From contig JAEZCG010000056.1 in NCBI GenBank assembly GCA_023430065.1, positions 1-38,526 of the forward strand: a stretch of 38,526 nt of DNA. Reading direction: 5' to 3'. The position numbers were made by a program, and so were the translations under genes. Source of the DNA: Pseudomonadota bacterium (GTDB lineage: Bacteria > Pseudomonadota > Gammaproteobacteria > Burkholderiales > SHXO01). Every line of letters starts with the position of its first letter. Positions within the stretch are counted from its first letter, which is position 1. Positions 31,414 through 38,526 of this stretch are shown piece by piece. Below the pieces are notes generated by a model. The model made no database searches. It was not told where the DNA came from and worked only from the letters and a program-made list of their open reading frames with translations.

Positions 31414-31554
31414 CCCAAGCGGATTTGCAGGGTCCAGCCGTGCGTTCGGAGGGCGGGACATGGCCGCACGCGGACCCGAACGAATCTCTAAGTTCAACAA
31501 GAAACGTCCGCAAGGACAAGTTGGAACTAAAACACTCCGATTGGGAGAGACGTC

Positions 31555-33315
31555 ATGAACCGATGGAAGACGCAACTTGCCGGTGTCGCCAAGGCAATGT
31601 CGGCCGCAGCCGTTCTCGGCTTCGCCGCTCAGGCCACCGCAGCAGATATCACCTGGGATCGGCTGCTCAACGCCGACAAGGATCCGAACAACTGGCTGAT
31701 GTATCACGGCTCCTTCAAGGGCTGGCACTACAGTGCACTCGATCAGATCAACAAGAACAACGTCAAGGATCTGAGCATCGCCTGGATCCACACGCCGGCC
31801 GCCGCCAAGCGCGGCATCCAGTCGTTCCCGCTGGTCGCTGACGGCATCCTGTACTACACCAGCTCGACCGGCCAGGTATGGGCGCTCGACGCCGCCACCG
31901 GCGCGTTCATCTGGAAGCACAGCGCCAAGATCGACCAGGAGCGTGCCGAAGGCACCTTCTACAACCCGTACAACCGCGGCCTCGCTCTCGGCTTCGGCAA
32001 GGTGTACGTCGGTACCGTCGACGGGCGCATGATCGCCCTGGATCAGAAGACCGGTCAGGTGGTGTGGGACAACATGATCATGACGGTCGAGAAGGGCAAC
32101 AAGGGCTTCACCGGCGCCCCGGTCATCGTCAAGGACAAGGTTCTGATCGGCTCCAATGGCGGCGAGCTGTCCGGCTGCTGCGGCCCGATCTTCGCGGTCA
32201 ACGCGCAGACCGGGGAAGTCGAGTGGCAGTTCGACAGCATCGGCGGCGACGAGCGCTCCCGTGCCTCCTGGGGCAACGACTCGTGGAAGGTCGGCGGCGG
32301 CGGCGGCTGGATGACCGGCTCCTACGATCCGCAAACCAACAGTGTGTGGTGGGGTACCGCCAACCCGGCGCCCGACTACGACTGGGCCGGCGAGAACTGG
32401 ATGACCGAAGGCCCGCGCCCCGGCCTGAACCTGTACAGCTCCTCCGTGGTCGTGCTCGACGCCGACACCGGCACGCTGAAGGCGTACTTCCAGGAAATGC
32501 CGCACGACGCGTGGGACTTCGACAGCGCGGTGGGCGAGTTCGTGCAGATCGACCGTGGCGGCAAGCGCTACATGATTCACCCGAACAAGGGCGGCATCAT
32601 GTTCGTGTACAACGCCGACCCGAGCGTGACGCAGGGCGACCAGGTGCTGAAGGTCGAAAACGCGTACATGCTCGGCAAGACGTTCAACTACGTCACGGGC
32701 GTCAACGCCAAGACCGGTGAGCTGATTGGCCGCCGCGATCTGCCGCTCGGCAAGCACACCAACGTGTGCCCGGCCATCGACGGCGCGATCTCCTGGAACA
32801 CCGGCACCTACAACCCGAACACCGGGCTGTACTACAAGGTGACCCAGGAATGGTGCTTCGACATCGAAGTGCAGCAGGTGGACCGTCCGGCGGACTTCTC
32901 TGGCCAGTCCTACTTCGGTGCCTCGTGGACTGCGACGCATCCGGAAGGTCGTCAGGCGTTCGGCACGGTGCAGGCGTTCGACCCCATCACCAGCAAGAAG
33001 AAGTGGGAAGTCGAGATGAAGTATCCGCCGCTCGCCTCGCTGCTCTCGACCAAGGGCGGCCTGGTGTTCGTGCCGGGTGCTGACGGCACCTTCTACGCAC
33101 TGGATGCAGATAACGGCAACAAGCTGTGGCAGCACAACAACGGCGTGGGCCACCACGGCGGGGTGATCTCCTACACCGCCAAGGGCAAGCAGTACATCGC
33201 TGTCGTGACGGGCTGGGGCAGCCACGTGGCCGGCAACTACGCGCCGCTGTTCGGCGAGCCGTTCGCCAGCATGCCGACCGACAACGGTCAGTTGCTGGTC
33301 TTCAGCGTGAAGTAA
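31555..33315 (+). CDS. PQQ-dependent alcohol dehydrogenase (XoxF/ExaA superfamily)
   Basis: 586 residues, ATG after GGGAGAG. Signal peptide about residues 1-30 (QATAA|DITW); the periplasmic enzyme is an eight-bladed propeller of W-motif repeats (DAATGAFIWKH, NAQTGEVEWQF and others). Metal/PQQ ligands by alignment: E204 (GGEL), N270 (WGTANPAP), D321 in HDAWDFD, with D323 completing the D-x-D pattern linked to lanthanide use. The usual vicinal disulfide before the NRG motif is missing (FYNPYNRG); instead C208-C209 (ELSGCCGPIF) lies next to E204. There is no CxxCH, so it is not a quinohaemoprotein. Electrons would pass to the two cytochromes c encoded downstream. Substrate unknown. Confidence 0.9.
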   Translation: MNRWKTQLAGVAKAMSAAAVLGFAAQATAADITWDRLLNADKDPNNWLMYHGSFKGWHYSALDQINKNNVKDLSIAWIHTPAAAKRGIQSFPLVADGILYYTSSTGQVWALDAATGAFIWKHSAKIDQERAEGTFYNPYNRGLALGFGKVYVGTVDGRMIALDQKTGQVVWDNMIMTVEKGNKGFTGAPVIVKDKVLIGSNGGELSGCCGPIFAVNAQTGEVEWQFDSIGGDERSRASWGNDSWKVGGGGGWMTGSYDPQTNSVWWGTANPAPDYDWAGENWMTEGPRPGLNLYSSSVVVLDADTGTLKAYFQEMPHDAWDFDSAVGEFVQIDRGGKRYMIHPNKGGIMFVYNADPSVTQGDQVLKVENAYMLGKTFNYVTGVNAKTGELIGRRDLPLGKHTNVCPAIDGAISWNTGTYNPNTGLYYKVTQEWCFDIEVQQVDRPADFSGQSYFGASWTATHPEGRQAFGTVQAFDPITSKKKWEVEMKYPPLASLLSTKGGLVFVPGADGTFYALDADNGNKLWQHNNGVGHHGGVISYTAKGKQYIAVVTGWGSHVAGNYAPLFGEPFASMPTDNGQLLVFSVK

Positions 33316-33343
33316 TCCGAAGACGCTGCAGAGACGTTTAGGA

Positions 33344-33372
33344 GGGGCGGGGGAGATCCCCCGCCCCTTTTT
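33344..33372 (+). terminator. Intrinsic terminator after the PQQ dehydrogenase gene
   Basis: Perfect 10-bp stem GGGGCGGGGG / CCCCCGCCCC with loop AGAT and a run of five T. It would separate the dehydrogenase message, at least partly, from the cytochrome genes, which lie 130 nt farther on. CATAAT at 33433-33438 could be their own -10. Confidence 0.9.
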
Positions 33373-33474
33373 CTTGCGGTCGCTGCACGGCAGAGACACC
33401 GATGATCGGGGTCTCGAATGTTTCGGCGGTGGCATAATTGCGGAATAAAAGTGTTATCTGGAGAAGCATCGAAT

Positions 33475-33846
33475 ATGTGCCTGTCTCGATCGAGAATTGC
33501 CCTCTTCACGTTCACGCTGGTGCTCGGTGCAGGCGTGGGCACAGCCGCAGCGAATGAGGACATCATCGAAGCCGCCAGGGCAGAAGCCCAGGAGAAGCAT
33601 GGTGTCGACGTGAAGAAGGTTTTCGGTGCGCAGTGCGGCTTATGCCACGGCGGCTACGGAACGTCCATGGGCGGACGTGGCGGTGGACCGAAGCTGTCTG
33701 CCACCGCGATGACTGCCGAACAGGTGCACGGCCGGATCAGCGACGGCAAGCAAGGCATGATGCCGTCGTTCAAGAAGATGCTGAAACCGGAAGAGATCGA
33801 CGCCCTGACCACCTACATCATGGCGCTCAAGTCTCGTAGCAAGTAG
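33475..33846 (+). CDS. Small periplasmic cytochrome c (first of two)
   Basis: 123 residues from ATG 33475 (GGAGA upstream); the longer frame from 33418 is intergenic. Signal peptide to about residue 26 (VGTAAA). Haem site CGLCH at residues 54-58 followed by GGYG, and a Met ligand in GMMPSFKK (residue 95 or 96). A class I mono-haem cytochrome, probably the electron acceptor of the upstream PQQ dehydrogenase. It shares the CxxCH-x-GYG layout with the next gene, suggesting tandem duplication. Confidence 0.88.
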   Translation: MCLSRSRIALFTFTLVLGAGVGTAAANEDIIEAARAEAQEKHGVDVKKVFGAQCGLCHGGYGTSMGGRGGGPKLSATAMTAEQVHGRISDGKQGMMPSFKKMLKPEEIDALTTYIMALKSRSK

Positions 33847-33878
33847 CCGGACGATGGTCGACGTGGAGTGAGAAACCG

Positions 33879-34247
33879 ATGAGAAACATCCTGCAGGGCG
33901 CCGCCGTCTACGCCGTCGCCGCAGTCGCGCTTGCCGTGCCGCCCGCCGCATGGGGACAGGACATCGACGAGGCCATTGCCCCGGCGGTGAAGCTGGTCAA
34001 CGAGAAGTATGCGGAGCACCACCTCGACATCAAGAAGCTGTTCGCGCAGCGGTGCAGCTGGTGTCATCAGGGCTACGGCATGCGTCAGGCGGACGGGCCG
34101 AAGCTCGGCGGGACCGACAAGTCGCGCGAACAGGTGGTCAAGCAGATCGCCAACGGCAAGTCGCCGATGCCTGGCTTCAAGAAGCAGCTGAAGGAATACG
34201 AGCTCGAGGCGCTGGCCGACTACATCAAGGCATTGCCGGCCAACTGA
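33879..34247 (+). CDS. Small periplasmic cytochrome c (second of two)
   Basis: 122 residues. Signal peptide ending near AAWGQ (residue 27), haem site CSWCH at 59-63 followed by QGYG, Met ligand in KSPMPGFKKQL (M97). Class I cytochrome, 32 bp after its paralogue and sharing the order helix-KK-F-CxxCH-x-GYG-GPKL-PxFKK. The pair may act in series between the dehydrogenase and a terminal oxidase, or serve different partners (inference). Confidence 0.9.
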   Translation: MRNILQGAAVYAVAAVALAVPPAAWGQDIDEAIAPAVKLVNEKYAEHHLDIKKLFAQRCSWCHQGYGMRQADGPKLGGTDKSREQVVKQIANGKSPMPGFKKQLKEYELEALADYIKALPAN

Positions 34248-34259
34248 CCGGCGCCGCAG

Positions 34260-34298
34260 GATGCGCAGAGGGCGGCCACGAGTCGCCCTCCGTGCATC
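34260..34298. terminator. Long hairpin between convergent genes
   Basis: GATGC...GAGGGCG (34260-34274) pairs with CGCCCTC...GCATC (34284-34298), 12 perfect pairs plus an imperfect 3-nt middle. It lies in the 57-bp gap between the converging cytochrome and exported-protein genes. No T-tract, so bidirectional termination is likely but not certain. Confidence 0.55.
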
Positions 34299-34304
34299 CG
34301 TCCC

Positions 34305-34697
34305 TCAGGGCTTTACGAGCCGCAGTTCGAAGCGCACGCCGAAGCCCTCGTGCTTGCCCATCCCCATCATCTGGTCGCCGCGCTCGTTGAGCGTCAGCCG
34401 GGCCGTCATGGGTCCACCGCCACCCGGCGCCTGAAACGAGAACGTGGTGCCGTCGAAGCTGACTTTCTCCAGCGGGTGGACACCGTCGCCGAACGATTCG
34501 GCATTGGTCAGCTCCATCGTGCCGCCGCCGTCTCGGATCTCGAAGCGTGCCTTGCCGCTACTCATGCCGCGGTACCATGGGCCCTCCCAAATGCCGTCGA
34601 TGGAACCGGTGTCGGCAGACTGGGAAAGCGCCGGGCTCGCGGCCACAGTCACGAGCAGCGCCAGGCCCTTCAAAATAGATCTTCTTCTGGTGCGCAT
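34305..34697 (-). CDS. Small exported beta-rich protein, unknown
   Basis: 130 residues from ATG 34697 with GAGGACC upstream. Signal peptide: three Arg, then ILKGLALLVTVAASPALSQS. The mature part of about 105 residues starts GSIDGIWEGPWYRGMSSGKARFEI and is Gly-rich with alternating strands (MELTNAES, KVSFDGTTFSFQAP, MTARLTLNERGDQMMG, GFGVRFELRLV). This looks like a lipocalin-like or small beta-barrel domain of the kind in many 'WxGxw'-starting periplasmic proteins. I cannot name a family or ligand. Divergent from the Nudix gene. Confidence 0.7.
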   Translation of the reverse strand: MRTRRRSILKGLALLVTVAASPALSQSADTGSIDGIWEGPWYRGMSSGKARFEIRDGGGTMELTNAESFGDGVHPLEKVSFDGTTFSFQAPGGGGPMTARLTLNERGDQMMGMGKHEGFGVRFELRLVKP

Positions 34698-34772
34698 GCA
34701 GGTCCTCGTCCGATGTGCCAGGATGGGCACAGTCTACTGCTTCACGCCGCCTGAACGCTCATTCCTTTCAGC

Positions 34773-35333
34773 ATGAAGTACTGCAGCCAATGCGCGGCGC
34801 CGCTCGCGCGCCGCGTGCCACCCGGCGACTCGCTTCCCCGTCACGTGTGCGACACGTGCGGCATCATCCACTACGAGAATCCGAAGATGATCGTCGGCTG
34901 CGTCGCCGAATGGCAGGGTCGCGTGCTGCTGTGCAGACGTGCGATCGAACCGCGCTACGGACTGTGGACGGTGCCGGCCGGCTTTCTCGAGAACGGCGAG
35001 ACCACTGAAGCCGGCGCACGGCGCGAGACGCTGGAGGAGGCGAATGCGCGCGTGGAGATCGACGACCTGTTCGCGCTGTATAACCTCCCGCACATCAACC
35101 AGGTGTACATGCTGTTCCGCGCGCGCCTGCTCGACCTCGACTTCGGGCCGGGATCGGAAACCCTGGAGACCCAGCTGGTGGACGAAACCGAGGTGCCGTG
35201 GAACGAGCTGGCGTTCGTGACGGTGCGCAACACCCTGACCCACTACTTCAACGACCGGCGCAGCGGCAGGTTCACCCTGCACATGGGTACGATCGAGCCG
35301 ATGGGTCGCGGCGGCGCACTCGCCTCCGATTGA
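34773..35333 (+). CDS. Nudix hydrolase with N-terminal zinc ribbon
   Basis: 186 residues. The zinc ribbon (Nudix_N_2 type) is MKYCSQCAAPL...HVCDTCGIIHYENPK with C-x2-C pairs at residues 4/7 and about 26/29. The Nudix box is GFLENGETTEAGARRETLEEA, in the order G-x5-E-x7-RE-x-x-EE, coordinating Mg near residue 80. Members hydrolyse NADH, ADP-ribose, FAD or related nucleotide diphosphates; the ribbon recalls NudC, but the rest is shorter. The substrate cannot be fixed. Ends 7 bp from the convergent SDR gene. Confidence 0.9.
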   Translation: MKYCSQCAAPLARRVPPGDSLPRHVCDTCGIIHYENPKMIVGCVAEWQGRVLLCRRAIEPRYGLWTVPAGFLENGETTEAGARRETLEEANARVEIDDLFALYNLPHINQVYMLFRARLLDLDFGPGSETLETQLVDETEVPWNELAFVTVRNTLTHYFNDRRSGRFTLHMGTIEPMGRGGALASD

Positions 35334-35340
35334 TGGCAGG

Positions 35341-36090
35341 TCAGTGGAACACGCGGCCGGCGTCGATCACCAGCGTCTGCCCGGTGATCGTATCCGCGCC
35401 GCAAAGCGCCACCACCTGCCTGGCAATGTCATCCTTGTCCGCTGCCCGCTTGAGCAGCGCAGCGTCACGCGAGCGCTGGCGGTAGGCGGGATCGAGCGTC
35501 TGCGTGGCACGCGTGTCCTCCAGATAGCCGGGCGCGATGCAGTTGACCAGGATCGAGGGCGCCAGCGCGACCGCCATGCAGCGCGTGAGGTGGATGAGAC
35601 CGGCCTTGGAGACCGCATACGGAATGGACGATCCCGACGGCGTCAACCCCGCGACGGAAGCGATGTTGACGATGCGCCCGCCGTCGCCTCGCTTCATCGC
35701 CTCGGCGACGGCCTTGATGCACAGCATCGGACCGGTCAGGTTGATCGATAGGATCTTGTGCCACTCGTCCAACGTGAGCGCGTCCAGGTCCGGAAACGGA
35801 ATCCACCTGTTGTAGGCCGCGTCGTTCACCAGCACATCGATACGCCCGAACGCCTCCTGCACCTGCCGCGCCATGGCCGTCACGGACGCGGGGTCGGCGA
35901 CATCGCAGCGCACCGCCTGCGCCCGCACGCCGTGGCCGCGCACTTCCGCCGCGACCGCCTGCGCCGCCTGTGCGCTGCGCGCATAGACCACCGCCACGTC
36001 GCTCCCCGCCTGCGCGAGCGCATGACAGATGCGCTGTCCGAGGCCGCCATTGCCGCCGGTGACGATGCTGACCTTGCCCGTCATCTGCAT
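35341..36090 (-). CDS. SDR family oxidoreductase (FabG-like)
   Basis: 249 residues from ATG 36090, preceded by GGAGGAG; an ATG two codons later (36084) is possible. VSIVTGGNGGLGQRICHAL binds the cofactor; NDAAYN replaces the usual NNAG (an Asp instead of the second Asn). Catalytic Ser in VNIASVAG and Y-x3-K in YAVSKAG are present; the C-terminus TITGQTLVIDAGRVF is standard. Probably a 3-oxoacyl or sugar/alcohol dehydrogenase; no neighbour indicates the substrate. Monocistronic. Confidence 0.88.
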   Translation of the reverse strand: MQMTGKVSIVTGGNGGLGQRICHALAQAGSDVAVVYARSAQAAQAVAAEVRGHGVRAQAVRCDVADPASVTAMARQVQEAFGRIDVLVNDAAYNRWIPFPDLDALTLDEWHKILSINLTGPMLCIKAVAEAMKRGDGGRIVNIASVAGLTPSGSSIPYAVSKAGLIHLTRCMAVALAPSILVNCIAPGYLEDTRATQTLDPAYRQRSRDAALLKRAADKDDIARQVVALCGADTITGQTLVIDAGRVFH

Positions 36091-36158
36091 CTGAACTCTC
36101 CTCCGTTTCGACCGTTATGTGGAACAATGTTCACACAGATCGGCGAATCGGAGCAGGC

Positions 36159-36827
36159 ATGCAGTTCGGGATCAAGGACATCCTCTTCACCATCGTGTCC
36201 GTTCTGCTGGTGCTCGCCCTCGCTTTCGGCGTCGCGGCACTGAGCGCGCCGCTACTCGACCGGGCCCTGGGCCGTTACGCACCCACCGTGACCGTCCTGC
36301 TGTTCATTTTCGGGGTGTTCCTCTTCACCGCGCTATACGCCAAGGTGCTGCGCCTGTTCCAGCCTTACCGTGAGGGAACGTACAAGGTCGATACCGGCAC
36401 CTTCATGACGTTCTGGAAGTACTATCAGTTCAGCAACGACTGGACGCAGAGCGTTCTGGGATACGTGCTGCCGGTGAGCCTGCGCCGCGCGTTCTATCGC
36501 CTGCTCGGCGCGCGCCTGGGCAGCGGCGTGATGATCGCGGGCAAGCTGATCGAGCCGCCCATGATCGAGATCGGCGACTACTCGTTCATGGGGGAGAACA
36601 GCGTCATCACGGCGCACGCGATCGAAGCCGACCGCGTCACCCTGGACAAGGTGGTGATGGGAAAGCACGTCACGGTCGGCACGCTCGCCATCGTCATGCC
36701 GGGCGTGCGCATCGACGATTACGGCATGGTCGCGGCCGGCGCGGTGGTGCTGAAGGGCACGCACATCGGCCGCGGCGAGATCTGGGCAGGGGTTCCGGCG
36801 CGCAAGGTGGGCGTCCTACAAGCCTAG
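36159..36827 (+). CDS. Membrane-anchored hexapeptide-repeat acyltransferase
   Basis: 222 residues from ATG 36159 (GGAGCAGG upstream). Two N-terminal membrane helices (residues about 8-28 and 42-62: LFTIVSVLLVLALAFGVAAL; TVTVLLFIFGVFLFTALYA) followed by a cytoplasmic linker. Then comes a left-handed beta-helix from about residue 122 with hexapeptide repeats (IEIGDYSFMGENSVITAHAI; MGKHVTVGTLAIVMPGVRI; GMVAAGAVVLKG) and the closing IWAGVPARKVG. Such enzymes transfer acyl groups from acyl-CoA or ACP to sugars or envelope polymers. The C-terminal signature resembles the last domain of Pls/DltB-free 'Pls-like' peptide synthetase fusions, but the substrate is unknown. Confidence 0.85.
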   Translation: MQFGIKDILFTIVSVLLVLALAFGVAALSAPLLDRALGRYAPTVTVLLFIFGVFLFTALYAKVLRLFQPYREGTYKVDTGTFMTFWKYYQFSNDWTQSVLGYVLPVSLRRAFYRLLGARLGSGVMIAGKLIEPPMIEIGDYSFMGENSVITAHAIEADRVTLDKVVMGKHVTVGTLAIVMPGVRIDDYGMVAAGAVVLKGTHIGRGEIWAGVPARKVGVLQA

Positions 36828-36843
36828 CGCGCGGGCGCGGCCC

Positions 36844-38325
36844 TCACCATCGAGCGTCCTCTCCGATCGCGGCGGCATCCGGATATAACCGCCGCACCAG
36901 TGCCAGGCCCATCTCGCGCAACTGTGCATACAGATCCTCACGCAGTGCGGCTTCCCCTTCGCTCGCATTGCGCGCCGCGAACAACGTTCGCAATCGATCG
37001 CGATGGTGTTCGACCAGCTCACGCACGCTCTCGCGCCAGAATCCAGGATACTCGGATTCGCGCCACGCTCCCCGGCCGCGGCCGAAGTGCGCCACCGCCA
37101 GATAGGTGAGCAGTTGGGTCGTCACGAGTTCGAGCAGGAATGCCTCGGACCACGCGACCAAGGTCTGGTCCGCGCCGCGCACCAGGTTGAAACCGTGCGC
37201 GAGGCCTGCGGCACCCAGCGCGCCGAGCACTCCTCCGGTGAGCAGGCCTGCACCGAAGGTCATGCCGCCGCTGGCCAGATCCGCCGCCAGGCCGGACAGC
37301 GCACCCGACACCAGGCCGCCCAGCACGGCCGCCTTTCCCTCGTGCACCGGCGCCTCGGCGGCAACACTCTCCGCCACGCGCGCAAGGACCGTTTCGGCCG
37401 CCTGGCCCTCCAGATCATGGATCGAGATGAGCCGATCCGCAGTGGCACGCACGGCCTGGCGGTAGCGCGCGGCGAGCTGTTCGGAGGCGCGTGCCTTGCC
37501 GCCGTCGCTGCGGCCTCCGGCTTTGAACAAGGCGCCCACGTCACGCAGCCGCTCGCCCCAGCCCTGCTCGGGCAGCGGCTCGCGATCGCAGGCGATGCGG
37601 CCGATCAACTCGGCCAGCGCCTGCATCGACTGGTCGAATTGCGTGAGCCGATGCGTGCGCCACGCGGCCGCCAGGCGCGCGAACGCTTGGCGCTGCGTCT
37701 CGGGCAACGCCTCGGCCAGCGCCTCCATCAAGCGAAACTCCTGTACCCAGAAGCGCGCGAATGCATCCAGCGACAGCACGGTACGTACGAAGGCGTGTCC
37801 GCGCACGTGTTCGCGCCAGCGCTCCAGCTCGGCGCGCTCCTCCTGTGCAGGGCGCGGCGGCCCGACCTGATTGAGCAGCAGGATCACCGGCTTGCCGATC
37901 CACGCCAGGATGCGCATCTCCGGTTCCACGTAGCCGGCCTGCCTGGGATCCTCCGCTGCGCTGACCAGGTAGAGCACGACGTCGGCGTCCTCGCGAACGT
38001 TGCGCACCGCCTGCTGGCTTGACCAGAATGCACGATCCCGCCATCTGTCCCAGACCTGAGTGAGGAACCAGCCGATGGGATTGGCTGACTGCGCGAGCCG
38101 ACTGGCGAGCCGCGCGCTGTCGCCGAACCCCGGTGTATCCCACAGCCGCAGCAGATCGCCTTGCGGCGTTTCCATCAGCGTGAAGACCTCCGCATGGGCC
38201 GTGACGTGCGGCGCATCGCGCACCTCCCCGACTTCGCGACCGAGCAGGCTGCGCGCGAGCGTGGTCTTCCCGACATTCGTGTGGGAGACCAGTGACAGGT
38301 CGATGCGCTGCGGCTCGACGCTCAT
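36844..38325 (-). CDS. GTPase with DUF3482 domain
   Basis: 493 residues from ATG 38325, which overlaps the stop of the upstream gene (ATGA). An Era-like G domain occupies the first 200 residues: P-loop SHTNVGKTTLAR (G1, residues 14-25), DTPGFGDS (G3), and LLLNQVG in the place of NKxD (G4, so guanine specificity is relaxed or unusual). Next comes a helical region, then a Gly/Ala-rich hydrophobic stretch at about 345-395 (AAVLGGLVSGALSG; GAGLLTGGVLGALGAAG) that could insert in a membrane, and a helical C-terminus. The DUF2868-DUF3482 gene pair is common in betaproteobacteria and pseudomonads; its function is unknown, with membrane or ribosome roles suggested only by fold. Confidence 0.88.
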   Translation of the reverse strand: MSVEPQRIDLSLVSHTNVGKTTLARSLLGREVGEVRDAPHVTAHAEVFTLMETPQGDLLRLWDTPGFGDSARLASRLAQSANPIGWFLTQVWDRWRDRAFWSSQQAVRNVREDADVVLYLVSAAEDPRQAGYVEPEMRILAWIGKPVILLLNQVGPPRPAQEERAELERWREHVRGHAFVRTVLSLDAFARFWVQEFRLMEALAEALPETQRQAFARLAAAWRTHRLTQFDQSMQALAELIGRIACDREPLPEQGWGERLRDVGALFKAGGRSDGGKARASEQLAARYRQAVRATADRLISIHDLEGQAAETVLARVAESVAAEAPVHEGKAAVLGGLVSGALSGLAADLASGGMTFGAGLLTGGVLGALGAAGLAHGFNLVRGADQTLVAWSEAFLLELVTTQLLTYLAVAHFGRGRGAWRESEYPGFWRESVRELVEHHRDRLRTLFAARNASEGEAALREDLYAQLREMGLALVRRLYPDAAAIGEDARW

Positions 38326-38526
38326 GCTTCGCCTCGCGCACTGCGCTCCAGCGCCGCGTTCGCCGCACTCTCGGCGGCCGGCAGGTCGGGGTGATCGAGA
38401 TCGATGAACACCGCGGGCAGCCCGCATTCGTCCATGAGTACCTGCCACCCGGCGCGCCGCTCGGCCAGTCGTGCGGGCATGTCCGCGAAGCGCCTGCGGA
38501 ATGCCGATTCGTCCACCAGCGCAGCC
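38322..38526 (-). CDS. 3' end of a protein upstream of the GTPase, probably DUF2868 (partial)
   Basis: The frame is open to the window edge, so only the last 67 or so codons are seen; the GTG at 38516 is internal. The visible part is RRFADMPARLAERRAGWQVL, then GLPAVFIDLDHPDLPAAE. I do not see a catalytic motif in this tail. The 4-bp overlap with the DUF3482 GTPase gene and the known pairing of DUF2868 with DUF3482 suggest the identity, but the diagnostic N-terminal part is outside the window. Confidence 0.6.
   Translation of the reverse strand, partial: AALVDESAFRRRFADMPARLAERRAGWQVLMDECGLPAVFIDLDHPDLPAAESAANAALERSARGEA

Noticed and set aside
31255..33435. 726-codon minus-strand ORF antisense to the PQQ dehydrogenase gene
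   Set aside because: Val/His/Arg-rich mirror of the coding frame with no recognisable domain; it runs through the terminator and promoter of the real gene.

Overview
The window is a high-GC, gene-dense stretch of a bacterial chromosome, most likely a betaproteobacterium (Burkholderiales/Rhodocyclales type). This is inferred from three things: the block trxB | ftsK-lolA-rarA-serS, a PEP-CTERM (exosortase-sorted) protein, and a catabolic repertoire built on gentisate and PQQ enzymes. No taxon-specific marker is present, so the assignment is an inference.

Left edge (1-2.9 kb): a visibly lower-GC segment with a tightly overlapping two-gene unit (a DUF6932 nucleotidyltransferase-like protein and an unknown partner) and a PEP-CTERM protein. 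It ends in about 500 bp of non-coding DNA at the 3' end of a tRNA-Ser(CGA), and looks like an accessory insertion.

Housekeeping core (3-18 kb): mltF, then the conserved leftward block ftsK-lolA-rarA-serS with divergent trxB. These are followed by an Smr-domain protein, a P-II protein, a FemAB/GNAT-like protein, an RraA-family aldolase, a GNAT acetyltransferase, a small secreted Cys protein and a DUF456 membrane protein.

Leftward operon at 16.2-21.3 kb: glycine-betaine-type binding protein, exported START-like protein, large lipoprotein, alpha-type ADP-forming acyl-CoA synthetase, and a zeta-class GST (maleylacetoacetate or maleylpyruvate isomerase). A divergent Cys-rich, metallothionein-like gene carries a strong hairpin in its leader.

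Catabolic region (21.7-30.8 kb), all leftward from a divergent MarR gene with a perfect 18-bp operator palindrome. It encodes a 2Fe-2S/FAD/NAD(P)H reductase, an SDR, a compact stand-alone PaaA-like di-iron protein, gentisate 1,2-dioxygenase, an unknown 174-aa protein, fumarylpyruvate hydrolase, a BKACE/DUF849 enzyme, a PdxA2-like dehydrogenase and a DUF1537 four-carbon acid-sugar kinase. The reading offered here is that the reductase and di-iron protein hydroxylate an aromatic substrate toward gentisate, which is then cleaved to pyruvate and fumarate. The last three genes handle a hydroxy/keto-acid. This peripheral step, with no Rieske salicylate hydroxylase, is the most promising candidate for an undescribed system. 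Long interspersed inverted repeats sit between several of these genes and also form the end of rarA.

Right part (30.8-38.5 kb): ArfB ribosome rescue factor; a PQQ-dependent alcohol dehydrogenase with a D-x-D metal motif and a displaced vicinal Cys pair, followed by two small cytochromes c; a small exported protein; a Nudix hydrolase; an SDR; a hexapeptide acyltransferase; a DUF3482 GTPase; and the 3' end of its upstream partner (probably DUF2868), which runs off the window.
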